Shown here piece after piece: positions 45,510 to 58,932 of a DNA stretch of 64,000 nt; position 1 is the first letter of the stretch; each line of letters opens with the position of its first letter. Below the pieces are notes generated by a model. The model saw only the letters and a list, made by a program, of their open reading frames with translations. It made no database searches and was not told the DNA's origin. The translations under genes and the position numbers were made by a program. The DNA is from Strix aluco (Eukaryota > Chordata > Aves > Strigiformes > Strigidae), in the NCBI RefSeq assembly GCF_031877795.1, contig NC_133970.1:48304828-48368827 (forward strand), written 5' to 3'.

Positions 45510-47552
45510 TGCTCTACCTAATGTTACAGATGAAATATTCTACAAGCAGCTGGGAGAAGTCATACAATCACTAGCCCTTGTTCTCATGGGAGACTTCTTC
45601 AACTTACCAGATATCTGCTGGAAATACAATACAGCGGAGAGGAAACAGTCCAGGAGGTTCCTGGAGTGTGTGGAAGATCACTTCCTGACACAGCTGGTGA
45701 GAGCCAACTAGGGAAGGCACCCCACTGGACCTGTTGTTTGCAAACAGAGAAGGACTTGTGGGTGATGTGATGGTTGGAGGCCATCTTGGGCATAGCGATC
45801 ATGAAATGATAGGGTTTTTGATTCTTGGAGAAGTAAGGAGGGGGATCAGCAGAACTGCTACCTTGGACTTCCAGAGGGCAGACTTTGGCCTGTTTAGGGG
45901 CCTGGTTGACAGAGTCCCTTGGGAGGCAGTCCTGAAGGGCAAAGCAGTCCAGGAAGGCTGGACATTCTTCAAGAAGGAAATCTTTAAAGGCACAGGAGCA
46001 GGCTGTCCCTATGTGCTAAAAGACAATCCAGTGGGAATGAAGACAGGCCTGGCTTAACAGAGAGCTTTGGCTGGAACTCAGGGAAAAAAAATGAGAGTTT
46101 ATGACCATTGGAAGAAGGGGCAGGCAACTCAGGAGGACTACAAAGATGTGAGGTTATGCAGGGAGAAAATTAGAAGGGCCAAAGCCCAACTAGAACTTAA
46201 TCTGGCTACTGCCATAAAAGACAATAAAAAACGTTTCTATAAATACATTAACACCAAAAGGAGGGCTAAGAAGAATCTCCATCCTTTATTGGATGCAGGG
46301 GAGAACCAGTGACAAAGGCTGAGGAAAAGGCTGAGGTAATTCATGCCTTCTTTGCCTCAGTCTTTAATAATAAGACCAGTTGTTCTCAGGGTACCCAGCC
46401 CCCTGAGCTGGAAGACAGGGACGGGGAGCAGAATGAAGCCCCCATAATCCAAGGGGAAATGGTTAGCGACCTGCTACACCACTTAGACACACACAAGTCA
46501 ATGGGGCCAGATGGGATCCACCCAAGGGTACTGAGGGAGCTGGCGGAAGTGCTCACCAAGCCACTTTCCATCATTTATCAGCAGTCCTGGCTAACCGGGG
46601 AGGGCCCAGTTGGCTGGAGGTTAGCAAATGTGACGCCCATCTACAAGAAGGGCCAGAAGGAGGATCTGGGGAACTACAGGCCTGTCAGTCTGACCTCGAT
46701 GCCAGGGAAGGTTATGGAGCAGATCATCTTGAGTGCCATCACATGGCACATACAGGACAAACAGGTGATCAGGCCCAGTCAGCATGGGTTTATGAAAGGC
46801 AGGTCCTGCTTGACAAACCTGATCTCCTTCTATGACAAGGTGACCTGCTTAGTGGATGGGGGAAAGGCTGTGGATGTTGTTTACCTGGACTTTAGTGAAG
46901 CCTTTGACACCGTTTCCCACAGCATTCTCCTGGAGAAACTGGCTGCTCATGGCTTGGATGGGTGTTCTCTTTGCTAGGTAAAAACTGGCTGGATGGCCGG
47001 GCCCAACTAGTGGTGGTGAATGGAGATAAATCCAGTTGGTGGCTGGTCACAAGTGGTGTTCCCCAGGGCTCAGTGTTGGGGCCACTCCTGTGTAAAATCT
47101 TTATCGATGATCTAGATGAGGGGATCGAGTGCACCCTCAGTAAGTTTGCAGATGACACCCAGTTGGGTGGGAGTGTTGATCTGCTCGAGGGTAGGGAGGT
47201 TCTGCAGAGGGATCTGGACAGGCTGGAGCGATGGGCCAAGGCCAAGTATACGAGGTACAACAAGGCTCAGTGCCGGGTCCTGCACTTGGGCCACAACAAC
47301 CCCACGCAATGCTACAGGCTTGGGGAGGAGTGGCTGGAGAGCTGCCTGGCGGAAAAAGACCTGGGGGGGTTGATTGACAGCTGGCTGAATATGAGCCAGC
47401 AGTGTGCCCAGGTGGCCAAGAAGGCCAGTAGCATCCTGGCTTGTATCAGAAATAGTGCGGCCAGCAGGACTAGGGAAGTGATCTTACCCCTGTACTTGTC
47501 ACTGGTGAGGCCGCACCTCGAATACTGTGTTCAGTTTTGGGCCCCTCGCTAG
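45510..47552 (+). pseudogene. CR1 endonuclease and reverse transcriptase, five broken frames
   Basis: Endonuclease LMGDFFNLPDICW and LGHSDHEMIGF (to 46057), linker RRAKAQLELNLATAIKDNKK (46067-46312), then reverse transcriptase in frames 46309-46977 and 46962-47552 with the same motifs and frameshift as copy A. Confidence 0.88.
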
Positions 47553-48027
47553 AAGAAAGACATTGAGGTGCTGGAGTGTGTCCAAAAAAGGGCAGGGAAG
47601 CTGGTGAAGGGTCTAGAGAACAAGTCCTATGAGGAGCAGCTGAGGGAACTGGGGGTGTTTAGTCTGGAGAAAAGGAGGCTGAGGGGAGAGACCTTATCAC
47701 TCTCTACAACTATCTGAAAGGAGGTTGTAGAGAGCTGGGTGTTGGTCTTTTTTTCCAAGGAAAATGTCTTCAAGAGGAAATGTCTTCAAGTTGCACCAGG
47801 GGAAGTTTAGATATTGGATATTAGGAAACATTCCTTCACTGAAAGGGTTGTTGAGCATTGGAACAGGCTGCCCAGGGAAGTGGTTGCGTCACCATCCCTG
47901 GAGGTATTTAAAAGACGTGTAGATGTGGCACTTAGGGACATGGTTTAGTGGTGGACTTGGCAGTGTTACTTTATGGGGGTACGTGATGATCTTAAGGGTC
48001 TTTTCCAGCCTAAATGATTCTATGATA
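45510..48027 (+). mobile_element. CR1 LINE downstream of MIER3 (spans the left edge of copy B)
   Basis: 5'-truncated CR1, starting in the endonuclease about 130 bases after the MIER3 poly(A) signal and ending at the typical 3' tail. The first 890 bases are unique to this copy; from 46396 it is shared with copy A. Its continuity across 46396 shows that the copy B left border is the older arrangement. Confidence 0.92.
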
Positions 48028-48705
48028 GGGAGGAGTGAAAAAGTAACATGCAGAGATGCAGGTAAAGTAGTAAGTAATAATTTCCCTTGTGGTGGGTTTG
48101 AGTGGCGGGGGTTTTTGGTAGCAGGGGAGGGGGCTACAGCAGTGGCCCCTGTGAGAAGCTTCTTGAAGCTCCCCCAGCTCTAAGTCAGACCCACCTCTGG
48201 CCAAGGCTGAGCCAATTAGTGACAGTGGCTGCATCTCTGTGATAATGCATTTAAGTAAGGGGAACCTGAGAGCTGGAGGGACTTTGAGAAGGAGTTACAA
48301 GAACACTGAGGTCAGTGTAAGGAAGGAGGAGGAAGGGGGAATGTGCACCAGAGCATGGAGCCCCCCTGTATCCTGTGGGGAGGACTCACAGCAGAGAGAG
48401 TTTGTGAAGGACTGTCTCCCGTGAGAGGGATGCCATGTGGAACAGGGGGAAGAATGCAGAAGAGTGCTTCCTCCCCACTGTTGTAAGGGGCCTCAGAGAA
48501 GAATGCGCCAAAGGACATAATTTTTGCAACTGTGATGGGTCCATCCCGGGGAGGGCAGAGAAACCAACAGACACCTGTGGGAGCCAAAGATAAGAAAGCT
48601 GAGAAACTTTACAGACAGAGCCATGAGCCAAGACGAGGCCTTATATGAAAACCCTCAGAGTTCATGGAAAGGACACCAAGAGACACCTCTTCAACAGCCA
48701 CTTGC
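48028..48705 (+). other. Unclassified, possibly LTR-derived stretch (copy B)
   Basis: Counterpart of 4554-5231; no difference seen. Confidence 0.35.
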
Positions 48706-49359
48706 ACACCCACCGCACATTTTACCAAAAACTTATCGAGTGTGGATATACATATTCACTGGATTACATAACACAAACATCCATATGCATGAGTGAGGCT
48801 GGGTTAGCTCTAGAGGCTGGGGGCAGCAGTTTATGTTCTCTTTGCACCTGTGCATTGCCTCCTGGGGGGTGTCTTCAGGGGTCTGTTGGAGGAAGGCTCA
48901 CAGTCCTCCTCACCTTGTACTTTGCCCCGGAGCATGCGCAGATTCTCTTGGCCAATTTCTTGAATAACAAGAGTGTTTTTCAGCTGGTTTCTTCATTCTC
49001 TCTTATCTAAGAGAACCAATGGAACTTCTACTGTCTGTATATGGCTATCTTTACCAAGACCCAACTAGTTAGAGCACATCTGTTTCCCAAGGACAAAAAC
49101 ATGATATTTTGCTGAACACTGCAGTTCTTGGTAGATTTCCACAGTAAACTGCTTTGTTTTGATGGACACAGTAGTCCTTGGTAAAATTCCACAGAACAGT
49201 CTGGGCAAGCAGGATTCTTAGCAATATTCAAAAATACTATAAGTTAAAAATACTATAAGTATAACTTATAAGTAACTTGCTGTAAATAAGTTGCTAAGCA
49301 GTTTGCTATAAATAAATAAGTAAATAAGTCTCAAAACAAGTAAACATTTCTCTGTATCA
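48706..49359 (-). mobile_element. Class I ERV 3' LTR (copy B)
   Basis: Counterpart of 5232-5885, including the truncated end and the adjacent polypurine tract. Confidence 0.8.
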
Positions 49360-49474
49360 ATTCCCCCCCCTTTTCTTTTCCCTAAGCAAATTCTTTTGCA
49401 GTCAAAAGGGTTTTATTATATTTTATTACTGTTTGTAAGGTCTATATCTGTTTTGTTAGGTTCTTCAATTTACA

Positions 49475-50274
49475 TCAAAAGATAAAATTTACTGTTGTTA
49501 ATATTGTTGTGATTATTAGTAATATCAATATTGGGTGAGTCAGTATATTTAAGATTTTGGTAGCTGAAGGGGAACAGCCTGTAAATACATCCCACCAATA
49601 GTGTTCTCCGTCTGACTTCACTCGTTTCATGACTTGGTGTATTCTCTCTGTATCAGGCTGGACAGTAATTAAAGTCTTTTGTCCACTTTCTTGGACCTGT
49701 TTCATCAATCTTTTTAAATTTTCATGATGCAAAAGTTTTCTTACTAGGGTCAGATCCATTCCAATAGGGTGGGCTGCCAATCTTGAACTAATTTATAATT
49801 AGATCGTAACAATTGATAAGTTGTGACAGGAGCAGTATAATTGAGATCACACCCTGTAAGACTAACGAAATTGCAGATACAGATGTTGGAATGATTACTT
49901 GTATCTATTATAAGGTCATCTACTTGTACAAAGTCACACAGGGTTCTTAAACAAACACATCCCACACCCATGTAAGTTATAACAGTCTCTGGGGTTTCAT
50001 TAAGGTGAATCTCGAATTGGCAGACGTTTTGTTTGGTGTCCAGACAGATGTCATGTCATATATTAGAACGGTTGCTAAATTCATCCCCAATAGATTCTTT
50101 CCCATAATGCCTGTATGTCCCAAATAAGCATCTGTCCAAGGCCATTCCCAAGCACTTTTTAAATTACAGTTCAGCAAAATTATAACCACCCATACCCATA
50201 TCACCGTTTTTTGGATGCAAAGCTTTAGCAGTCCCACAGGTGTTGATTCCCATTTTGGCTTAGGGGCCTTCTTC
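49475..50274 (-). pseudogene. env: Class I ERV env remnants (copy B)
   Basis: Same fragments as 6001-6800: transmembrane tail, cysteine-rich piece and leader. Confidence 0.6.
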
Positions 50275-50919
50275 ACCCTAGTGTGGTGTATCCAGGATGT
50301 CTGTTCCTTAATCTTGATTGCTGTATGGGAAGTTAATAACACCTGACACGGACCTTCCCATTTTGGTTCCAGAGGTGAATCTGAAGAAGATCTGATATAC
50401 ACATAATCACCGGTTTAATGTTGTGTACAGCCCCGTCCAGACCTCGAGCCCTGGTCCCCAGGACCAATGTCTCTATTTCTTGCAGCTGCTTTTGTAGACT
50501 TATAACAGAATCTGTTAGTATTTCATCTCCAACCTGGGCTGATGTTCCTGCTTGTATCATATATGGTCTCCCATATACTATTTCAAGAGGACTTAATCCC
50601 TCCTTAGTTCTGGGTTTGGTTCTGATTCTTAGAAGGCCTAAGGGCAATGCTTGGGGCCAGGACAAGCCAGCTTCCTGGCCTAGTTTTACTATTTGTTGTT
50701 TAATTAAATGATTCATTTTTTCTACTTGACCACTGGCTTGTGGATTATACAGGGTATGTAATTATGTAATTGCCAGTCTATTCCTAAAAGTTTACTAACC
50801 TGCTGGACAATTTTTGCCACAAAATGTGATCCCCGATCTGAGGATATTGTTGCTGGAACCCCAAACCTTGGTATTATTTCTTGTAACAATACCTTAGTTA
50901 CTTCTCTGGCTTTATTAGT
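50254..50919 (-). pseudogene. pol: Class I ERV integrase, central and C-terminal parts (copy B)
   Basis: Same motifs and frameshift as 6780-7445. Confidence 0.75.
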
Positions 50920-51704
50920 TCAGCAAGGGAATGCTTCTGGCCACCCGGAAAAGGTATCTGTCAGGACCAAAAGGTACTGAAACCCCCCTTTTCTTGGGAG
51001 TTCAGAAAAATCAATTTGTATTTTACCATCTGGAACCAAAAACTGCACTTCTACTTTACCTTCTTTAGCCACTCTTTTGGCCTCACGATCTGCCATAGTG
51101 TTGCCAAGTTCATGGGTGGAACTTCCTCTCTGGTGAGCCTTGCAATGCATTATAGCCACCTTTTCAGGTAGCTGCACTGCTTCCAGGAGTTTGAGGAGTT
51201 CTTTGGCATGCTTTATATGTTTTCCCTGTGCAGACAGGAGTCCTCTTTCTTTCCACACTGCCCCATGAGCATGGAACACTCCGAAAGCGTATTTAGAGTC
51301 CGTCCATATATTAATTTTCATGCCTTTGGCCATTTCCAGTGCTCGTGTTAGAGCTATTATTTCTGCCTTTTGTGCTGAGGTATTTGGAGGAAGGGCTTTG
51401 GACTCTGTTACCTGATCTTTGGTGGTTATTGTGTATCCTGCCTTGCAGATACCTTGTCAGACCAAACTGCTCCCATCTGTATACCAGGATTCATCAGCGT
51501 CCTCTAATGGCTCCTCTTTGAGGCCTGGCTGGCTGGAATAAACTGCTTCAATCATTTCCAGGCAGTTGTGTGTCACTGGTTCTCCTGTGGTTCCACTGAG
51601 AAAAGAAGCTGGGTTGACAATATTAGTAACTTCTATTTTTATATCATCCTGTTCCACTAGGAGGGCTTGGTATTTCAGGTACCTTTGGGGTGAAAGCCAG
51701 TGTC
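50920..51704 (-). pseudogene. pol: Class I ERV RNase H joined to integrase core (copy B)
   Basis: Same internal deletion of the zinc-binding domain as 7446-8230. Confidence 0.75.
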
Positions 51705-51708
51705 CTCC

Positions 51709-52419
51709 TGTTACTGATTTGATATGTTATTGATTTAATATAGATTAGTATTAATTTGTTTAGTTTTAATAGGAATATAGAAGATATTTAGTAAAAATCC
51801 TATGCTGCATTTGCACTCTATACAGGAACCAAGGCTACTACGAACTCCCTTGTACAGCCCTGTACCAAGGCCGAAAGAATTGGTCAGAATCACCTAGTAG
51901 GAACATTTAGAACTAGATAACAGGCTTAAGATTCAAGATGATTTATATATATAACTTTTACTTATAAGGTATTTAATAACCTGAAAGAATGCAGAGAGAT
52001 GTCAGAATCCAAATTAATGGGAAAATGGGGAAATCGGCTGAAGCAACATGTAAGTTTAAGCCAAGAAACAGTGTCCTCAGGCAATAGGTAACTCCGACAG
52101 GGGGAGATCGCGACCACTGACTCATTGACCACCGACTCACATTACACCCCAGACCCATTTCCAGGTGTTTCTGGACTCTACGGCGCAGAATCGGAAATAG
52201 GAGGAGAGTATGATAATGATTTCCAGGAATTGTTATGTTTATGCATGAATACATAATGAATATGTATGAATGAGTTCTATATAAGGTGTATGATTTTGGT
52301 GCATGGTGTGCGTCGTTGGTGAAAGGATTCACCCGCGCACCCGGCCGTCAATAAAGAAGTGTCTGCTTATCTACATCAAATTGGTGTTGATAAGTTTTAT
52401 TCCGAGTTTTTCGGTAACA
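51709..52419 (+). mobile_element. Solo LTR nested in class I pol (copy B)
   Basis: Counterpart of 8235-8945 with the same CTCC target duplication, so the insertion predates the block duplication. Confidence 0.9.
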
Positions 52420-52423
52420 CTCC

Positions 52424-53164
52424 TTTCATGTCTAGTACTGCAGACACTGTGTGGGATACTAGTACTGTGATTTTCTGGCCCAATGTGAATTTGCGTGCTT
52501 CCAGGATATTTAAAACTACTGCTGCTACTGCCCTCAGGCAGCCAGGCCATCCTTTGCTCACTTCATCGAGTTGTTTAGAGAAGTATGCCACTGCCCTTCT
52601 ATCTGGTCCCAAATTTCGGGCCAGGACCCCTAGGGCTGTTCCCTGTTTCTCGTGGGAGAATAACCAGAAAGGCTTAGTGATGTCTGGTAAACCCAAAGCA
52701 GGGGCACCCATCAGCTTTCTTTTCAGCTGATGGAATGCTCTGTCCGCCTCTCCATTCCAAGTGAGGGTTTTTGGATTTGACTTTAATAGTTCATAAAGGG
52801 GTTTTACTATGAGTCCATAGTTATATATTCACAGGCGACACCATCCGGTCATTCCTAGGAACGTGTGGAGCTCTTTAGCTGTCTGTGGCCGAGGGGTCTG
52901 ACAGATGGCCTCCTTCCTTCTAGTTCTAGAGTCCGTTGACCAGCTGTGACCTTGTATCCCAGGTAGGTTACTTGCTGCTGAGCTACTGGAGCTTTCTGTG
53001 GAGAGACTCGATAACCATTAAGTCCCAAAAAAATTTAATAAACTAATAGTCCACATTATGCACATTTCTTTAGTCTCTGTGGCTATTAATAAATCCTCTA
53101 CACACTGCAGAACTTGCCCAATTCCATGCGGTTGCTCCCATTGCTCCAGGTCTTTAGCTAGTTG
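52424..53164 (-). pseudogene. pol: Class I ERV connection and RNase H start (copy B)
   Basis: Counterpart of 8950-9690. Confidence 0.75.
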
Positions 53165-53169
53165 GCTTC

Positions 53170-54061
53170 TGTGGTGGTGCAATTCTTACCCCCCCCCCCC
53201 CGCCCCTCCTTGTTGGGCTGCTTGGTGCTAGGTGCGATTCCACCCACATCCCCGGAGCTATACACCAATCTGTGGAGATAAGGACTGACAATGTTAACGA
53301 GCCTGGCTCCTGCCCCTCCCGATTGCTCGGAAATGGTTAAAATGGCCCATCAACTCCTAAGGGCCTGGCACACCTGTGCCTGGGATGTGGTCAAATGGGA
53401 ACAATAACAGAGTCGCACATTAATCAAATTCTTGTGTAACTGCTGGAAGGCACCAGAAGGCATTTGACAAAAGTCAATTATCTTGGACCCTATAAATGGC
53501 GACCACCAGGGAGACCCTTTGAGCTCTCCTGGATCGCAGCGGGCCTGTGACCAGCATCTCCCCTGAGCTGGGACGCCTCTCAGGTACCAAACCCTTAAGG
53601 TGTCGTCTGCTCCAGACGGAAGGCCAGGGCGAAGTCCCCTGCTCGAGTCTCAATTATCGCCCGTTGAGGAATGTCAAGGCATTGGGAGTATTTGCTCTAA
53701 ACTCGAGAGGGAAATTTTCTTTGAGCTAGCTTCTCTTTACTCTGGGGGGGGGGGGGGGTGTGGGGGGTGGGTACGTACCCTTGTTTCTGTGTGTGTATGT
53801 CCGTTCTGTGTTCATTCTACTGAATCCAAACACCTTTGTTTCTGTATGTTTGTCTGTTTTGTTATGTGCATGCATGTGTATGTATATATATAGGTACCGT
53901 TAGGTAAGTTAGTGTGAATCTTGTCATTTTAGAATCTGAATAAGTCGCTTCTCTTTCTTTTAGTATTTCTGAATTATTTTATAATAATAAATTGCTGTTA
54001 GTTATTAATAAACCTAGATTTCTTATTAAATATTACCGTGTCAATACTTTCATCCGCGACA
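53170..54061 (+). mobile_element. Second solo LTR nested in class I pol (copy B)
   Basis: Counterpart of 9696-10587 with the GCTTC target duplication and the same 13-C and 15-G runs. Differs at 53359 and 53388. Confidence 0.9.
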
Positions 54062-54066
54062 GCTTC

Positions 54067-54863
54067 CAAAAAGAGTGGGGCTATTTTTAAACCCCTGGGG
54101 TAGCACAGTCCATGTTAATTGTGTCTTCCTTTCGTATTCCGGGTTGTCCCATTCAAATGCAAACAATAACTGACTTTCAGAGCTCAAAGGCAAGCAAAAG
54201 AAGGCGTCTTTTAGGTCCAGTACTGTAAACCGAGCCAATTCTGGTACTAATCTAATTAATAATGTATATGGGTTTGCTACAACAGGATGCAGGTCTCCTC
54301 CTCTCTTATTGCTATATACTCTCTATGCTCTGTCCAACAAGGTCTCCAAACTGCTACTCTCTGGCAGTTTCAGCTTCTGCAACTTCTTTTGAATGTCACG
54401 TGCTGATTGCCCTATAAATAATGACACTAACTGTTGTATTCCCACCTCTGATCCTGGATCTAAGGGTGTGTCACCTCACGGTATCCCGCAGCCTATCCAG
54501 GAATTCTGATGGAGTATCTTTAGGTCCCTGCCGAATGGCGTATAGGGCCGCACAGGTAATTGCTTTTGGTATAGCCCGCTCCATGCCCCTTACAATCCAA
54601 TCTCTATGTGCATTTAGCAATCTCATATGGGCTCCTCTGTTGGGGTCCCAACGTGGGTCCTGCAAGGGGAAGTGATCTTTTATATCTTCCCCTGTACTTT
54701 TGGGGTGATCAGTAGCCAGATCCTGGGCTGTTTTTAATATTAATTGTTTTTCAGTTTCTGTCATGTGATCCAATAATAATTGTATATCACCCCAATCGGG
54801 ATCATGTTGTTTTATTAGAAACCTGTGACACTTCAAACACTGACCCGAACAAACAGGCAGCAC
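54067..54863 (-). pseudogene. gag-pol: Class I ERV gag capsid fused to reverse transcriptase (copy B)
   Basis: Counterpart of 10593-11389, with the same deletion joint. Confidence 0.8.
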
Positions 54864-55649
54864 CAGTGACCCAGCAGGCGGGCACTAGGGCACTCTGCAC
54901 TAAGGAATGTTCCCTCGTCCTGCACTACCCCCCACTGGTACAGAGTCTGCCCTGCGCTTCGTTCCTCTGCGGCCGCTTCCCTCGCGGGGTAACGGAACTG
55001 CGGGTCAGAGAACTCCGCACTGCGCAGCTGCAGCTGGGCTGCGTCTCACACCCGCAGAACAGTCCCACACCCACACAAAGGGGCCCTTACACTTATTACT
55101 CACACAACATCAAATGACAAATACTACAGACATCAAAACACCAATTACGACAATGGCTAAATCATAAATGCCATAAATCAAAGCCAAAAGCATAAATCGT
55201 ATACCATGAGCCATTTGCCGTTTATCATTTACCACAGATCCACACCTGATCGATATCGACTAAATTATTATAAACGGTACCAGATTTTACATTTGATGGT
55301 AACACGGCAATGCCACACCACTCCTCTAACCGTGTACTAGGAGTACCCAGGTTGACCCAGGATACCAATGTGGTCAGAGTGTTGAAACCACTCTGTCACC
55401 CACGAGCCCACCACAACTTGGGGACTCATACCCCAACCCCAGGGGCGGGCACAAAGGCTCTTTACCTCATGTAGGACGTCTCCTTATGACTTACAGGTCC
55501 CCCATTCTCCAACATACCTGATCGGCCAATAGATGGTCCTTGTCTGCCCCTGCCGAGATCGGGAGAGGGAGGGAGGTTCTCCAAGAAAGAAACCTTGGGG
55601 CGTGCCTAGAACGTCCCCTCTCAGCCGGTCCTGCAGCCGGACAGAGAGG
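54864..55649 (-). other. Class I ERV leader and decayed gag start (copy B)
   Basis: Counterpart of 11390-12175; contains the base difference at 54876. Confidence 0.5.
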
Positions 55650-55667
55650 GTCCCATCTGGGGTGCCA
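55650..55667 (-). promoter_or_regulatory. Candidate primer binding site (copy B)
   Basis: Identical to 12176-12193. Confidence 0.55.
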
Positions 55668-55669
55668 AC

Positions 55670-56406
55670 TGACTTGTGGAAACAGACTCTACAACTCGGA
55701 GAGAGTTCTAAAGCAGGTATGTTTTACTCCGGCCGGGGTGCAAGGGGATTTCTCCACAAAGCTTGCACACCACCAGCAGATTTTACCAAAAGCTTATCGA
55801 GTGTGGATATACATATTCACTGGATTACATAACACAAACATCCATATGCATGAGTGAGGCTGGGTTAGCTCTAGAGGCTGGGGGCAGCAGTTTATGTTCT
55901 CTTTGCACCTGTGCATTGCCTCCTGGGGGGTGTCTTCAGGGGTCTGTTGGAGGAAGGCTCACAGTCCTCCTCACCTTGTACTTTGCCCCGGAGCATGCGC
56001 AGATTCTCTTGGCCAATTTCTTGAATAACGAGAGTGTTTTTCAGCCAGTTTATTCATCCTATCTTATTTAAGGGAAGCAATGAAACTTCTACAACCTGTA
56101 CATGGCTATCTTTACTCATTACTAAGGCCCAACTAGTTAGAGCACACCTGTTCCTCAAGGATAAAAACATGATATTTTGCTGAACGCTGCAGTTCTTGGT
56201 AGATTTTCACAGTAAACTGCTTTGTTTTGATGGACACAGTAGTCCTTGGTAAAATTCCACAGAACAGTCTGGGCAAGCAGGATTCTTAGCAATATTCAAA
56301 AATACTATAAGTAATACTATAACTTGCTATAAGTAAGGAAATAAGTTGCTAAGCAGTTTGCTATAAGTAAATAAGTCTCAAAACAAGTAATCATTTCTCT
56401 GTATCA
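55670..56406 (-). mobile_element. Class I ERV 5' LTR (copy B)
   Basis: Counterpart of 12196-12932. Confidence 0.8.
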
Positions 56407-57259
56407 TGGTGACACCACCTTGGAGGATGTTTTGCTGATTAAGGATACCAATTAAACTCGGACACCAGAGTGAAAAGAGTAGGCGTACTTTACTAGTGAT
56501 AACCAAGTAATGTAACAGCGTAATACAGAGAACATGCAGTAAGAAGCAGCAGAACAGTGCACTTAAAGCAACAGACAGAGTAATGCATCAAATCATTACT
56601 ACACGAGAGAGAGAGAGAATAGTAATTAAGAGAAATACATCACCACTTGCATATATTATCATCATCATCCAGACCCGCAGGCGCTGGGCAGCCCCGGTTA
56701 CAGCGAGGATTTGCAGAGCCTGTCCCGGCAAGTGGGAAATCCTACGCGGTGCGTCCACCCGTAGGTGAGGCTTCCAAAGTCGCTGTGAGCGGGTCCAGCC
56801 TTATATACCCAAAAATCAGCAAGCCAGAATAGCTGGCACCTTTGTTTTGAGCGGAAAGTTTCTGGTTTCATTCTCCTGTTGGATTCCACCCAAAGCCTGG
56901 CCAGGGCTCGGGGGGGAACCAAGGGAGTTTCTAACAAGGCCAAATACTTGGGTTCTCAGCCTTGAACAAGGCTGCGAAAGGAAAGTCGGATACATTCTCT
57001 CCCCTCTACTGATTATATTTTGTCTTTCACTAGCGAGTTTACATATTTTACTAATGACTCCATGCTAAGTTAGCAGCTTCAGCTTGGGGCCTGTTGTTCA
57101 GGCTGCAGTATTTCAATGCTTTAGCACTTTTTACACCAGCATAAGTGGGTTGTTATAACTTAGTACAATACCCACTAGCACAATGGTTATCAGTTATAAA
57201 ATGTACAGGATTCATCTATAGGTCAACTCTGGCTTGGGCCTGTTGTCCAAGCCTTAGCA
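56407..57259 (-). mobile_element. LTR of a further ERV family (copy B)
   Basis: Counterpart of 12933-13785, differing at 57230. Beyond its end the sequence departs from copy A after three more bases. Confidence 0.6.
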
Positions 57260-57262
57260 CTT

Positions 57263-57642
57263 CAGAGGAAGAAGCAGCGTATTGACTGCATCCCCCATCC
57301 CCTGCCCCTGCACCACTGGGGGAAGAGGTAGAAATATCAGGAGCAAAGCTGAGCCTGGGAAGAAGGGAGGGGTGGGGGGAGGTGTTTTAAGGTATGGTAA
57401 TGCTTCTCACTGTCCCATTCTGTCTGTTAAGTGTTGGTTTTGTTAGTGTTTGAATTAAAGTGATGTTCATTTTTTTCTTCCCCTAACCATCTTGGGTTTT
57501 GCCTGTAACCGTCTAAATGGGTCTAATGACCATCTAATGACCCCTCCCTGTCCTTATTATTCCTGAGCCTTTTTGTTCCATTTTTCTCCTTCCCAGCGCT
57601 GAGGGGGGAGTGAGTGAACCACTGTATGGTGCTCAGTTGCCC
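57263..57642 (+). other. Probable LTR remnant beyond copy B
   Basis: The end (GGGGGGAGTGAGTGAACC, then GGTGCTCAGTTGCC) resembles the 3' end of the LTR family seen in intron 3. The rest is unclassified. No coding motif. Confidence 0.4.
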
Positions 57643-57646
57643 TCTG

Positions 57647-58292
57647 TGTTACTGATTGTCACTGATTTGTTATTAATTTGAGTTGATGATTTTTGGTGAT
57701 TTTGATAAGGAATGATTAGGACTAATCAATTAAATGGAATCTCACAGAAATATCATTTTTTATAAAATAGAGTGGTGTAATGTTTTAAGTAGTCATAGAG
57801 ATGTTGTATTTAGTTTAAAGTAACCATACAACCGGTTATGCTGCTGGACAAGGTACCATTGTTAGACTGTTCAGTAAGGACGATTTATTGCCCTGTAGAC
57901 CAGGTGTTCTAAAAGTTACATTGTGAAAGGGCCTCGAAGCATGTTAAAATTGCAGTGTGAGCCAAAGTCCTTGGGTCAAGGGCATTGGAGGGTCTTTCTT
58001 TTAGGTCAGCAGTCTGTGGTGGTCGCAAAAGCAGCCCCCAACTCATTTCAGGACTCAAGTGCGCGTGACCGGAAAGGGGTGGGAATATGAAAATGAGTTA
58101 TGGGAGTTAACATGTTTATGTATGAGAACTTGATTAATATGTATGACTGTATCCAATATAATCAACATGTTACACGAGTTAGGTGTGTGCTGTTGGTGAG
58201 AGACTCCCCTGCGCACCCGGCCGTTAATAAAGGAGCGTCTGCTTATCTACATCACATTGGTGTCGATAAGTTCTTTATCCCGTTTGGTGGCA
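57647..58292 (+). mobile_element. Solo LTR (same family as 8235-8945)
   Basis: A 646-bp element from TGTTACTG to TTTGGTGGCA, flanked by exact 4-bp target duplications TCTG (57643-57646 and 58293-58296). It shares the GCGCACCCGGCCGT motif, AATAAA and GTCTGCTTATCTACATC with 8235-8945 but is clearly diverged from it. Confidence 0.87.
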
Positions 58293-58932
58293 TCTGGGCC
58301 TAAATCACATCCCTCAAACACTAAATCATTGTGAATTTAGCATAGCAAAATCTCAGATGGGACTTAAACATAGCTCCAGAGTAACATATCACAGCAGTAT
58401 AACTCAGTATTCAAACTACATGGTAAGCTGTGGGGAATACAGTCCTGTTCTTTTATGTAAGAAAACCTACCCAAATCCTTAAATCCATATCAGGTTAAAT
58501 TAGACTATTTGAAATGCTTTTTGTCTTTTTTTTTCTCTTTTTCTTCAAGAAAATAAACATTAATCTTGGACCCTGAAAAGCACGCTATTATTTCTAAGAT
58601 CTTACATACCACTTTTGTCAAAGGCCAGAATTATTTAGTGCTGTGGTTTCCTAGGCCCAGCCTGCTTGTTTTTGCAATGGCTGTCACAATAACACTTCAG
58701 GGAAAAAAAGGCTTTATTATTTTTTAAAAATAGATAGGAGTGCAAGCTGATATAAATCTGAACAGCAAAAGCAGTAATTTAAATGAGCTTTGCTTCCCTT
58801 TTGTGAGGAGCTAAGAAGAAGAGATGCAAGATAAGTGTCTTCAATGATGGTTGATACAAGGTACAAAACAAAATACCTATCTAAAATACCTACACCTCCC
58901 TTTTCCCAGTTGTTTAGCATAAAGATCAATCT
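58293..58932. other. Unclassified AT-rich spacer
   Basis: No recognisable gene or repeat; ORFs on both strands lack motifs. Confidence 0.5.

Larger units (their letters stand above)
48706..56406 (-). mobile_element. Class I ERV, degraded (copy B)
   Basis: Same structure and lesions as 5232-12932. Differences noticed inside it are at 53359, 53388 and 54876; the first two lie in the second solo LTR and the last just upstream of the gag remnant. Confidence 0.85.
46396..57262 (+). repeat. Duplicated block, copy B (10,867 bp)
   Basis: Direct-orientation partner of copy A. Its left flank is CR1 that continues the CR1 frame. Its right flank (CAGAGGAAGAAG) differs from copy A's, which is gag sequence. 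Confidence 0.97.
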
